A DNA stretch of 64,000 nucleotides from Ignavibacteria bacterium UBA2360 (lineage in GTDB: Bacteria > Bacteroidota > Ignavibacteria > Tepidaquicellales > OLB5), in assembly GCA_002344125.1 (NCBI GenBank), contig DDTQ01000011.1, forward strand, positions 641,245 through 705,244. The letters run 5' to 3'. Below, one piece after another: positions 26,243-34,957 of the stretch. Positions within the stretch are counted from its first letter, which is position 1. The number at the start of each line of letters is the position of its first letter. Below the pieces are notes generated by a model that was not told where the DNA came from, made no database searches, and saw nothing but the letters and a program-made list of their open reading frames with translations. The translations under genes were made by a program, and so were the position numbers.

Positions 26243-28336
26243 TTACTTTACAAGTATCATTTTCTTTGTATCGCTGTAATTCATTCCATCTTTTCCTGTT
26301 ATATCCATTCTGTAGAAATAAACACCTGAAGATAAACCCTTGCCATCAAAGTTCATTGTGTGGCTGCCGGAATTCATTTTATTGTTTATAAGCGTACTTA
26401 CATGTTTTCCGGTTACATCAAACACAACAAGCTTTACGTTTGATTCAAACGGCAGACTGAATTTTATGTTAGTTGCGGGATTGAACGGATTCGGGTAATT
26501 CTGCTCCAGTGAATAAGCCGAAGGAACAGAATTATTGCTGCCGTTACCGGTTGAGGTAAGATCAGGGGTGTATTTTAGAATGTTTCCCTCTTCGCCAAAC
26601 AACATTAATCTCGAAGTTGAAACGATACTAAGGGTTCTTATAGTGTTACCTGATTTGGATTGTTCGCGAATCCATGTGAGCCCCGCGTTGTGAGAAATAA
26701 ACAACTCTCCGGCAGATGAAACGGCGTAAGCTGAATTGCTTCCCATAAATTTCACATCATTGAGTGTGTATTGTGTTAACCCTGAAATTACATCCCAGTT
26801 CGCGCCGTTATTGGTTGATCTCAGAATTCTTCCGAATATTCCGGTTGCCAGGATGACACCGTTTTGATTGTGCGTAATTTTTGTTAAGTGACCTGTTGTT
26901 CCTGTTGAAAGTGAATCCCATGCAGCACCCGCGTTGGTTGTTTTCAGTATCACCCCGTTGTATCCGGTAATAAAACCTGTTGCCGAATCAGTGAATGTAA
27001 TACCTGTGAGGTAAACATTTGAGCTTTGTGCAGTAAGGCTCCAGTTAGCCCCGCCATTGGTTGTTTTATATATTTTGCCCGGATCGCCGGCGGCGTAGCC
27101 AGTAGAAGTAGACGTAAAGTGAATTGTCCATCCATACATTCCTGCGGCAATCTGACCCGCCTGCCAGTTAGCTCCGCCGTTAGTTGTTTTCATATAGGTA
27201 CCATTGCTGAAAACAGCATAACCAAACTGACTGTTAAGAAATTTTATCTCGTACATATAAGATCCGGCAGGGTTTACAATTTCGTTCCATGTGTCTCCGC
27301 CATCTGTGGTTTTGAGTATTTTGTTGCCGTGTGCGCCTATAAAGCCTGTGTTAGCGTCAGCAAATGCGCTTGAATATATTGTGCTTGTTGGCGATGAAAC
27401 TTTTGCTATCCAGTTAACTCCCGCATTTGTTGATGTGTAAACTTTGCCGCCATCACCAACGGCAATAAAACTGTTTGTGAAGTTGTTTGTTATACCTCTG
27501 AAAGGAGTATGTCCAAAATACACGGGTGTCCAGTTCACGCCGCCGTTTGTGGTAGTCCAGATAGCGCCCTGCTCGCCAGTAATTGCGCCAAAATTTCCCA
27601 CAAATGAAACATCGTATAAACCGGTTCCGGAAATAGATGTATTGATAACAAAGGAATTACCCCAATCAGTTGTTTTTAATATTCTGCCTTGTGTGCCTGT
27701 TATATAACCGGTGCCAAGAGTGTTGAAATACATTCTAAATAGTGATGATGATGTACCCGTTGAAATTGTATCCCAGTTAAGACCGGCATTTGTTGTTTTA
27801 GCAAAAAAACCCTGATCTCCTGTAATAAAACCAGTGGTTTTATTTACAAAATGTACGGCATTAAAATTTCTTGTATAAGGTACATTAATTAAATGCCAGC
27901 CTGCTCCCTGGTTAGTTGTGCGTACAATTTTACCCATGCTGCCAACGGCAAAGCCGGTATCGCGCGCCAAGAAGTGAATGCCTCTTAATGGTGTAGTGAC
28001 GGGTGTTTGAGTTACCGCCCAATTGTTCCCAAGATTCCACGTATTTACAACAATGCCGCTATCGCCGCATGCAAATACATCATTTAACCATGAGTAAGTT
28101 ACATCATAGAGGAATTTTTTTGTGGGTACATTTTGAACCTGCCAGCTTGAACCCATATCGGTAGTTTTCATAATAGTACCAAGTAAACCAACGGCAAAGC
28201 CTTCGGTGTTGCTGTTCATAACTACCGAAGATAGATTGTTACCCTGCGGTTTGGGATTTACCCATTCCCATGTTTGAGGATAAACCGCAGATGCTGCAAG
28301 CAGCATAATAAACACAATTCGTTTTCTTAATTTCAT
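26243..28336 (-). CDS. T9SS-secreted YCF48/BNR propeller protein, paralogue 1
   Basis: A 697-residue protein with a signal peptide (1-21), about 13 repeats containing the TTNGGANW core, and a C-terminal T9SS domain (SLEQNYPNPFNPATNIKF ... GVYFYRMDITG ... KKMILVK). Its ends are very close to those of the 694-residue protein downstream, consistent with tandem duplication. The start WEWVNPKPQGN is shared with the WQWVNPLPQGN of its partner. The two genes form an operon with the cytochrome likely downstream. Confidence 0.85.
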   Translation of the reverse strand: MKLRKRIVFIMLLAASAVYPQTWEWVNPKPQGNNLSSVVMNSNTEGFAVGLLGTIMKTTDMGSSWQVQNVPTKKFLYDVTYSWLNDVFACGDSGIVVNTWNLGNNWAVTQTPVTTPLRGIHFLARDTGFAVGSMGKIVRTTNQGAGWHLINVPYTRNFNAVHFVNKTTGFITGDQGFFAKTTNAGLNWDTISTGTSSSLFRMYFNTLGTGYITGTQGRILKTTDWGNSFVINTSISGTGLYDVSFVGNFGAITGEQGAIWTTTNGGVNWTPVYFGHTPFRGITNNFTNSFIAVGDGGKVYTSTNAGVNWIAKVSSPTSTIYSSAFADANTGFIGAHGNKILKTTDGGDTWNEIVNPAGSYMYEIKFLNSQFGYAVFSNGTYMKTTNGGANWQAGQIAAGMYGWTIHFTSTSTGYAAGDPGKIYKTTNGGANWSLTAQSSNVYLTGITFTDSATGFITGYNGVILKTTNAGAAWDSLSTGTTGHLTKITHNQNGVILATGIFGRILRSTNNGANWDVISGLTQYTLNDVKFMGSNSAYAVSSAGELFISHNAGLTWIREQSKSGNTIRTLSIVSTSRLMLFGEEGNILKYTPDLTSTGNGSNNSVPSAYSLEQNYPNPFNPATNIKFSLPFESNVKLVVFDVTGKHVSTLINNKMNSGSHTMNFDGKGLSSGVYFYRMDITGKDGMNYSDTKKMILVK

Positions 28337-28394
28337 TTTTTTAAATATTATATTAGTTAGTTAGATTAGTTGTTATTTTCTGTACTTTTTTCAG

Positions 28395-28422
28395 CCCCCT
28401 TCAATATTCTCATCAAAGGGGG
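28395..28422. promoter_or_regulatory. CCCCCTT/AAGGGGG hairpin upstream of the T9SS operon
   Basis: CCCCCTT (28395-28401) and AAGGGGG (28416-28422) form a 7-bp stem, 60 bases before the first T9SS gene. On the minus strand the sequence after it is A-rich, not T-rich, so it is not a simple terminator. It may mark a leader or processing site. Confidence 0.35.
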
Positions 28423-28435
28423 ATTCCAAAAGAAA

Positions 28436-28579
28436 TTACCTGGAGGAGTAATTTAAATTTTTAATATCATTACGCATGTTTTTAATTTCTATACCTTCTT
28501 TGTAGTTTTTGTAAACCAGGTATAGCTCGCTTGCTACTAATGTTATTATGATTGAGAAGATTGCTATTACAGTGATCAT
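28436..28579 (-). CDS. small single-helix membrane protein (47 residues)
   Basis: Read directly: ATG at 28579, stop TAA at 28436-28438. The protein is a hydrophobic helix at residues 2-16 (VIAIFSIIITLVA), then ELYLVYKNYKEGIE and a polar tail. GAAAGAAG lies upstream. It sits between a 67-residue ORF and the T9SS operon on the same strand. No family recognised. The length and composition look like a genuine small membrane protein, but coding is not proven. Confidence 0.4.
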   Translation of the reverse strand: MITVIAIFSIIITLVASELYLVYKNYKEGIEIKNMRNDIKNLNYSSR

Positions 28580-28700
28580 TTTGTTTTATACTTCTTTCTT
28601 TTATTAGATTGGTTAGTTTTTATTTTTTGTTTTGCTGTTATTTTTTTTGAATTAACGGTTCCGGTTCTTTTATTTTTGCCGGCGTGCTTAGTGTCACCGA

Positions 28701-28904
28701 TCAGTATATTTTCACTTCCAGGTGCGGTTTTTCCGGACTTTGAGGATACTTTGGCATTTGGAACCTGAAGTTTTCGTTTTCTTTCATTGCCGCCTCTTTC
28801 ATTGAGGGACTGTTTTCTTCTACTGCCCACGGGAGTCCCATGATCGTAAGCAGTACCAGAACGAAAAAAAGTGAAAGCAGGTGTTTTATAATTTTATTGT
28901 GCAT
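28701..28904 (-). CDS. small secreted or membrane protein (67 residues)
   Basis: A 67-residue protein with an N-terminal hydrophobic segment (HLLSLFFVLVLLTIMGLPWAV, about 8-28), then a polar Glu/Lys/Pro-rich tail. AAAGGAA lies 10 bases before the ATG. It is the first ORF of a minus-strand run that leads to the T9SS proteins. No family recognised. An overlapping GTG frame ending at 28576 is probably spurious. Confidence 0.5.
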   Translation of the reverse strand: MHNKIIKHLLSLFFVLVLLTIMGLPWAVEENSPSMKEAAMKENENFRFQMPKYPQSPEKPHLEVKIY

Positions 28905-29135
28905 TTAAGTCATTCCTTTCTCTTATGAAGCAAAGATATAAGTAAAAGTGCGGCAGGAAAAATTGAAATTTGCCATAAATTTAACGGCGAATGCCGGAAA
29001 TAGGGCTTTTAAATTGCAAAAATGCTTTATAATCGCTATTTTTCGGCATAAACAAGTTTGAATTGAACCTATAAATTTAAAACCCGTTGCAGAAAACCAT
29101 AGTGTTTTTGCCGCCGGTTTAAAGGGAAAAAGAGC

Positions 29136-29705
29136 ATGGCAGAAGACAAAATTCAGCAGGCGACTGAAAATATGATCAAAAACCTGGAAGAAAAGACCGG
29201 CAAAACTCTAAATGAGTGGATTAAAATTGCCAATTCAGCCGGATTAAAGAAACACGGCGAGCTTGTTGCTATGTTAAAATCAAAACATGGACTTACACAC
29301 GGTTATGCGAATCTTGTTGTGCATAAAGCCCTTCAATCAGATGCGGGTTCTGCAGGAGATGACGGAGATCTGGTAAATGCGCAATACAAAGGCAAAGAAG
29401 AACTTCATAAGTTTTACGAAAAGATCATAGGCGGAATTAATGCATTTGGGGGGGATGTTGAACTTTCACCTAAGAAAGCTTACGTGAGCGTAAGAAGGAA
29501 AAAACAATTTGCTATAATACAGCCCACTACAAAAACCAGGCTTGATGTTGGTATAAATCTTAAAGGCACAACTCCCGCCGGAAAACTTGAAGCATCAGGC
29601 AGTTTTAACGCAATGTGTACACACAGAGTAAGAATTGAGAATCAGAAAGATATCAGCAAAGAACTCTTTGAATGGTTGAAACAGGCATATGAGCAGGCAG
29701 GGTAA
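29136..29705 (+). CDS. DUF4287 plus DUF5655 protein
   Basis: A 189-residue cytosolic protein. Residues 1-70 fit DUF4287 (NMIKNLEEKTGKTLNEWIKI, LKKHGELVAMLKSKHGLTHG, YANLVVHKAL). Residues 85-187 fit DUF5655 (LHKFYEKIIGGINAFGGDVE, YVSVRRKKQFAIIQPTTKTRLDVG). The second part resembles a DNA- or nucleoprotein-binding unit but its role is unknown. It is 9 bases before the first of two tandem helical paralogues, so an operon is likely. Confidence 0.85.
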   Translation: MAEDKIQQATENMIKNLEEKTGKTLNEWIKIANSAGLKKHGELVAMLKSKHGLTHGYANLVVHKALQSDAGSAGDDGDLVNAQYKGKEELHKFYEKIIGGINAFGGDVELSPKKAYVSVRRKKQFAIIQPTTKTRLDVGINLKGTTPAGKLEASGSFNAMCTHRVRIENQKDISKELFEWLKQAYEQAG

Positions 29706-29714
29706 AAAGTTTTT

Positions 29715-31244
29715 ATGAAGACAGTAAGCGATGACCTGTTCAGGCTGATCAAATCTCTTAATAAATCAGAAAAGGGTTTATTCAAGAAATTCGCATCAAA
29801 AAATTCTTCAGGAAGCAGACAGAATTATCTTCTGCTCTTCGATGCAATTGATTCTCTGAATGAATACGACGAAACCCTGCTGAGGAAAAAGATAAAAGAC
29901 CCTTCGTTGCTTAAACAGCTATCGGTCTATAAAGTTTACCTGTTTAATCTGATTTTGAAGTCATTGAACCAGCATGCTTCCTATGAAAATTCAGAGACGC
30001 AGTTGAATGAGTTAATGGCAAATATTCGTACCCTGACATCAAAACATCTTTACAGGGAAGCTAAAAAGGTAATTAAAAAAGCAAAAGAGCTGGCGTATAA
30101 ATTTGATAAACATAAATTTATAATGGAGCTGCTGGCTGCAGAACGGCACATTTTAATACTTTCGCCTGCAAAAGATATTACGGAAAAACGAATTTCGCTT
30201 TTTAAGGAACAACAGGAACTTGTAGAGAGAATAAATGAATTTTACAGCCTTAGCTTATTATGCGACAGGATGACCATACTGGTTGATAACGAAGCTGACT
30301 TCAGGTCAAACGAAAATTCTAAACAAATGGAGGAAATTATTTCGGACCCGATTCTTACTTCTCCTGAAAAAATTGAAGGTTACTATGCTCTAAATAATTT
30401 TTATCATACTCATCTGGTTTATCACGGGGCAAAAGGCAACACAGCTGAGATCTTCAAATATCTTAAACTCCAGATACAGCATGGTGAAAGTCATAAACAT
30501 TTTATTGATGAAAATCCGCAAAACTATGTTTATGCGCTTATTAACCTTTTACTGCAAGCACACTTTGATAAGAACCAAACCGAAACAGAGGATACTTTGG
30601 TAAAACTGGAGTCAATTAAAAAACGATTAAAAGGCAAGCTTCCCCGAGAAACTGAAATACAAATACTTTTTCACGCTTCAAATGTTGAAATGATAATTCA
30701 CGAGAAAAACTGTGATATGGAAGCGGGTCGTAACAAGATCAAACAAATTGAAGCCGATCTTAAATTGTACGCCTCTGAAGTGCCGGCAAACACAAAATCT
30801 CTGATGATGCTGAACCTTGCCTGCTTTAACATTATTGATGAAAACTATAACGCCTCTGCCAAATACCTTAACATTCTTTTTAATTCACCCGAACTTAATA
30901 TCAGAAATGATGTTAACCGCGTTGCGCGCATTTTGCAGCTTGTGCTTCACTATGAAATGGGGAATTTTGATCTGATTGATTATCTTCTGGTATCCGCCAG
31001 AAAGTTTTTAGGCGCCAAACAAACAAAACTGGAAAATTTAATGCTGAAGTTCTTTGGTAATATTATTAAGTTACCAAAAGAAAAACATGCGGCGCCTTTT
31101 GATGAACTTTCCTTTGCGATAAAGCGCACACCGGATACAAACGGGATGCTCACTTATTTTGACTTGGTTTCATGGGCAGAAGCCTGTGCTTCCGGTAAAA
31201 AGCTGCTTGTGATACTGAAAGAAAAAAATTCAATTAACAGTTAA
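29715..31244 (+). CDS. 509-residue helical-repeat protein of unknown function, paralogue A
   Basis: Not assignable to a named function. Almost wholly helical sequence, with a conserved N-terminus (TVSDDLFRLIKSLNKSEKG, FKKFAS, NYLLLFDAIDSL, EYDE) found in its neighbour and in many Bacteroidota proteins. The rest looks like TPR-like helical repeats. There are no enzyme motifs, signal or membrane helices, so it is likely a cytosolic scaffold. Paralogue B starts two bases after its stop. Confidence 0.7.
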   Translation: MKTVSDDLFRLIKSLNKSEKGLFKKFASKNSSGSRQNYLLLFDAIDSLNEYDETLLRKKIKDPSLLKQLSVYKVYLFNLILKSLNQHASYENSETQLNELMANIRTLTSKHLYREAKKVIKKAKELAYKFDKHKFIMELLAAERHILILSPAKDITEKRISLFKEQQELVERINEFYSLSLLCDRMTILVDNEADFRSNENSKQMEEIISDPILTSPEKIEGYYALNNFYHTHLVYHGAKGNTAEIFKYLKLQIQHGESHKHFIDENPQNYVYALINLLLQAHFDKNQTETEDTLVKLESIKKRLKGKLPRETEIQILFHASNVEMIIHEKNCDMEAGRNKIKQIEADLKLYASEVPANTKSLMMLNLACFNIIDENYNASAKYLNILFNSPELNIRNDVNRVARILQLVLHYEMGNFDLIDYLLVSARKFLGAKQTKLENLMLKFFGNIIKLPKEKHAAPFDELSFAIKRTPDTNGMLTYFDLVSWAEACASGKKLLVILKEKNSINS

Positions 31245-31246
31245 TA

Positions 31247-32785
31247 ATGAAAACGGTAAGCGATGATCTGTTCAGGCTGATAAAATCCCTGAATAAATCA
31301 GAAAAAGGGAATTTTAAGAAGTTCGCTTCCAGGAACGCAGGCGGCAGTAAGCAGAATTACATTCTGCTTTTTGACGCAATTGACTCCCTGGACGAGTATG
31401 ACGAAGATCTTATCCGAAATAAGTTTAAAAAAGAGTCTTTCATCAGGCAGCTTCCCGTATATAAGGTTTACCTTTTCAACATGATTTTAAGATCAATGGC
31501 ATCGGTCTCTTCTGCTGATGACGCGGGTTCAAAGATAAGGGAACTGATAGACAACTCAAAGATACTTTCATCGAAGGCGCTTTACAAAGAAGCTTTGAAG
31601 CTTTTGAGAAAAGCTAAAGAAATTGCTGTTAAATATTCAAACTATACTTTGCTTCTGGATACCCTGATTGCCGAGAGAAATATTACCGTAGTAGTTCCGG
31701 ATAAGAATGTTTCTGAACAAAGGGATAATATATATTTTGAACAGATAACCGTAATAGATAAACTCAAAAAGCTGCTGGAGTACAGCTGGCTTTCTGACCA
31801 GATGGTGATATGTGTAGAACAAAAGGGAGATTTTACCATAGCAGAACGGGCAAAAGCGATGGAAAAGATATACAACAAGCCCCTTATTGCCAATGAAAAG
31901 AACGCGGAAGATCTTAATATGATGTTTTACCTGCTGCACACAAAATTATTTTATCACCTTGGAAAGAACGAATTGAATGAAGTAAGAGCGATCCTGAAGA
32001 AGGAACTTACCCTGCTGGAGATAAACAGACATTTCATTGATGACAATCCCAGGAATTATTCCGGTGCGCTTATAAATTACCTGTTATTTTCTCAGATAAC
32101 AGGAAAGAGAGATGCGGTTTTAGAAACTATCACTAAACTTAACCGACTGAGAAAGAACCTGAAAAGGAAGGTACCGCTTGCAATGCAGGTGCAGATCACT
32201 TTTCACGCTTCAAACGCTGAAATACTTGTTTACAGGAGTACTTGTGATATAAGGCGCGGCAAGAACCTTGTGAGAAAGATGGATGAACTTCTTCCCAGGT
32301 ATGAATCAGAGGTGCCGCCGCAGCTAAAAGTATCTCTGATAAGTAATTTAGCGTCATTTCTTGTGTTAGCCGGTGATTACAAAAGTGCCCTTAAGATGAA
32401 TAATAAACTTATGGATATAAGCGGGCTGAGCTTTAAGAGCGATGTGTACCTGTTTTCCAGGCTGCTGAACCTGATAATCCATTTTGAGTTGGGAAATTAT
32501 GACCTGCTGGAATATATGACGGAAAACACTTACAAATTTTTCAGAGATAAGAAAATAATTCATAGAGCGGATAATTTGATACTTACTTTAATTAAAGATC
32601 TTTTGAAAGAGCAAAAAAACGCATTCCCGGCATTATTTGATGAATTCAGATATAATTTTAAAAAACTTTCCGCAGATAACAATACTCAAAATTTAACTGC
32701 AATGTTTGATTTTGACTCATGGGCGGTTTCGCACATTGAAAATATCCCAATGCGTGAAGCAGCAAAAAAAAATAAACTAAAATAA
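31247..32785 (+). CDS. 512-residue helical-repeat protein of unknown function, paralogue B
   Basis: Same build as the gene before it: the first 60 residues are nearly identical, the later part has diverged but keeps the same helical spacing (HFIDDNPRNYSGALINYLL against HFIDENPQNYVYALINLLL). It probably arose by tandem duplication. Two bases separate the stop of A from this ATG, so they are co-expressed and could form a heteromeric scaffold. A YciI-like secreted protein follows after 9 bases. Confidence 0.7.
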   Translation: MKTVSDDLFRLIKSLNKSEKGNFKKFASRNAGGSKQNYILLFDAIDSLDEYDEDLIRNKFKKESFIRQLPVYKVYLFNMILRSMASVSSADDAGSKIRELIDNSKILSSKALYKEALKLLRKAKEIAVKYSNYTLLLDTLIAERNITVVVPDKNVSEQRDNIYFEQITVIDKLKKLLEYSWLSDQMVICVEQKGDFTIAERAKAMEKIYNKPLIANEKNAEDLNMMFYLLHTKLFYHLGKNELNEVRAILKKELTLLEINRHFIDDNPRNYSGALINYLLFSQITGKRDAVLETITKLNRLRKNLKRKVPLAMQVQITFHASNAEILVYRSTCDIRRGKNLVRKMDELLPRYESEVPPQLKVSLISNLASFLVLAGDYKSALKMNNKLMDISGLSFKSDVYLFSRLLNLIIHFELGNYDLLEYMTENTYKFFRDKKIIHRADNLILTLIKDLLKEQKNAFPALFDEFRYNFKKLSADNNTQNLTAMFDFDSWAVSHIENIPMREAAKKNKLK

Positions 32786-32794
32786 ACAACAAAT

Positions 32795-33226
32795 ATGAAA
32801 ACTGTATATATATTTTTCTTCATTTTATTTATCCTGCCAGCTTCGGGATCTTTGCTGTCACAGGGCAACAATGATTCGACAGCCTCTACAGAAAAGACAG
32901 AATGGGAAATGAAGGAGTACTATTTTGTTTTCCTGAATGCCGTTAAGGATAGACCAAAGATCGATTCCGCTGAGGCCATGAAAATACAGGCGGGGCACCT
33001 GGCGAATATTGAGAGAATGTTCAATGAAGGCAAATGCCGGCTTGCGGGTCCTTTTTTTGACGCAGGTGAAATGAGGGGAATATTGATACTTGATGTAGCC
33101 TCAGAAGAAGAGGCAAAGATCGAGCTGGGTATGGATCCCGCAATAAATTCAGGCAGACTGGTACCGGTAATAAAAAAGTGGTACGGACCCGCCGGACTAA
33201 TTGTTGAACCAAAAGCCAGGAAGTAA
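32795..33226 (+). CDS. secreted YciI-like protein
   Basis: A 143-residue protein with a signal peptide (residues 1-22) and a ferredoxin-like YCII-type core: YYFVFLNAVKDRP, QAGHLANIERMFNEGKCRLAGPFFDAGEMRGILIL and a C-terminal strand. The YciI His/Asp pair is represented by His in QAGHLANI and Asp in FFDAG. The signal peptide is unusual for a YciI fold and places it in the periplasm. Function is unknown. It converges on the epimerase gene with only a five-base gap. Confidence 0.7.
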   Translation: MKTVYIFFFILFILPASGSLLSQGNNDSTASTEKTEWEMKEYYFVFLNAVKDRPKIDSAEAMKIQAGHLANIERMFNEGKCRLAGPFFDAGEMRGILILDVASEEEAKIELGMDPAINSGRLVPVIKKWYGPAGLIVEPKARK

Positions 33227-33231
33227 ATCTG

Positions 33232-34134
33232 CTAGAGAATATCTTTCCAGGCAACTTCATCGCGGGTAAATTTAAAACTATAACCTGCGCTCTGTATCTT
33301 CTTTGGCATGGCTTTCCTTCCGTCAAGAACAACCGTTGACATTTCACCAAGCATTGCTTTAAGCATAAATGCGGGTACCCGGGCGAAGGCGGGTCTGGAA
33401 AGCAGCTTTGCCGCATGTTTTATAAAAAGGGCATTCGTTTGCGGCTCAGGAGCGGCTGCATTGTAAACTCCTCTTACGTTTTCTTTATCTGCTGCAAACA
33501 TATATAAATCAGCCAGGTCCTGAATATGGATCCATGAGATAAACTGTTTACCGCTTCCCAGGGGACCTCCAACAAATAATTTAACGGGCAGCAGAAGTTT
33601 TTTTATTGCCTCAGAATCTTTTGCCATTACCAGTCCCGTACGGAGCACAACAGTTCTTACGCCAAAAGCTTCCGCTTTAAGCGCGGCTTGTTCCCAGTCA
33701 TTGGTTAGTTTCCCAAGAAAAGTTTTTGCAGGAGGCGCATCTTCATACATTTCTTCTGCGCCGGTGTTGCCGTAGTAATCAACCCCTGAAGAGCTTATAA
33801 GAAGTTCAGGTTTGGTTTCCATTGCGGCAATCAATTCTATGATCTTATTAGTTGTATTTATGCGGGAATCATAGAAATCTTTCTTAGCGGAATCTGTCCA
33901 CCTTCCCGCTCCCAGATTTGAACCGGCAAGGTTGATGATCACATCGATCTTCTGAGTTTGGAGGCTAAGAATTTCACTTATCCCGGTAACCGATTTAGCA
34001 TTTGAGAGTTTTTTAGCAGCAGAGGCGGGATTAGATGATAATGCTATATAGTTATCACCCCGTGATAATATTTCACGGATGATGTATCCTCCGATAAAGC
34101 CTGTTGCACCTGTTATGAGGAAAGTTTTTGGCAT
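33232..34134 (-). CDS. TIGR01777-type NAD-dependent epimerase (YfcH/SulA-like)
   Basis: A 300-residue extended short-chain dehydrogenase-fold protein. ITGATGFIGGYI (7-18) is the NAD(P)-binding loop, INLAGSNLGAGRWT (67-80) and LISSSGVDYYGNTG (110-123) are family marks, and the C-terminal DUF1731-like part (LGEMSTVVLDGRKAMPKKIQ) is present. The substrate is unknown. It sits three bases downstream of the beta-lactamase gene on the same strand. Confidence 0.88.
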   Translation of the reverse strand: MPKTFLITGATGFIGGYIIREILSRGDNYIALSSNPASAAKKLSNAKSVTGISEILSLQTQKIDVIINLAGSNLGAGRWTDSAKKDFYDSRINTTNKIIELIAAMETKPELLISSSGVDYYGNTGAEEMYEDAPPAKTFLGKLTNDWEQAALKAEAFGVRTVVLRTGLVMAKDSEAIKKLLLPVKLFVGGPLGSGKQFISWIHIQDLADLYMFAADKENVRGVYNAAAPEPQTNALFIKHAAKLLSRPAFARVPAFMLKAMLGEMSTVVLDGRKAMPKKIQSAGYSFKFTRDEVAWKDIL

Positions 34135-34137
34135 TGG

Positions 34138-34911
34138 TTATTTTATGACTCCAAACTCCCTGAAGATATTCTCTGTAATTGCTCTTCTTGACTCTGCAAA
34201 TCGGGGATTATCCTTATCAGTTTCGACATTAATTGCATAAAAATATATATTATCACTTTTTTCGATCCAACCAACAAGCCACCCGATATCTGTGTTGCCT
34301 TCAAATCCCCAGCCTGTTTTGCCGCGCATAATATAGTCTGATGTTGAATCGAGCACAATAGTATTTTTCAATATATCAACGGAACGTTTTGAAACGGGCA
34401 ATTCGTATTTGTAAAGTTTTTTCAGAAATTCAATTTGTTCTGCCTGGGAGATCTTAAGACTGCCTTCAAGCCAGAACTTATCAATACCGTTTGAAATATC
34501 TTTATTACCGTAATTGAAGGCATCCAGCATCTCCTGCATTTTTACAGATCCAACCCTTCTGGCCAGCTCTTTGTAATACCACACACATGAAAACTTTATG
34601 GCGTCTTTCAGGCTAAGATCTTTATCGCAGGTTTCACGGCTTTTTGTTCCATCCCAGGGTATTACAAAATTTTCATCGGTTAAGATCCCTGTCTCAAGTC
34701 CGATAAGCGAGTTTGGAATCTTAAATGTTGAGGCTGGAGTGAAACGTGTGAAGCAGCGGGCTGAATCATAGTAATAATATTTATCAGCATAGGTATCATA
34801 TACCATAAAAGAACCTTTCACATCATATTCATCAAAATATTTTTTGACATCCTGCGCTCTTACGGATAGTGTAAGAAACATTACAAACAAGAAGATAGTT
34901 TTTATGATCAA
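34138..34911 (-). CDS. class D (OXA-type) beta-lactamase
   Basis: A serine beta-lactamase, 257 residues, with signal peptide (1-20). All class D motifs are seen: STFK (61-64, nucleophile Ser61 and carbamylable Lys64), SCV (108-110), YGN (134-136), FWLEG (146-150) and KTG (198-200). It would hydrolyse penicillins or oxacillin-like substrates in the periplasm. The start is TTG. There is no adjacent mobile element, so it looks like a native chromosomal gene. Activity and spectrum cannot be read from sequence. Confidence 0.9.
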   Translation of the reverse strand: MIIKTIFLFVMFLTLSVRAQDVKKYFDEYDVKGSFMVYDTYADKYYYYDSARCFTRFTPASTFKIPNSLIGLETGILTDENFVIPWDGTKSRETCDKDLSLKDAIKFSCVWYYKELARRVGSVKMQEMLDAFNYGNKDISNGIDKFWLEGSLKISQAEQIEFLKKLYKYELPVSKRSVDILKNTIVLDSTSDYIMRGKTGWGFEGNTDIGWLVGWIEKSDNIYFYAINVETDKDNPRFAESRRAITENIFREFGVIK

Positions 34912-34957
34912 AATTTGTGTATTTAATTGTTAACGGAAATTTCAAATATTGCGGTGA

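Noticed and set aside
28576..28830. 84-codon GTG frame on the minus strand, Lys-rich
   Set aside because: Its first half is a shadow of the 67-residue ORF and the whole is low-complexity and basic; the ATGA junction with the 47-residue ORF is noted but is not enough to call it a gene.
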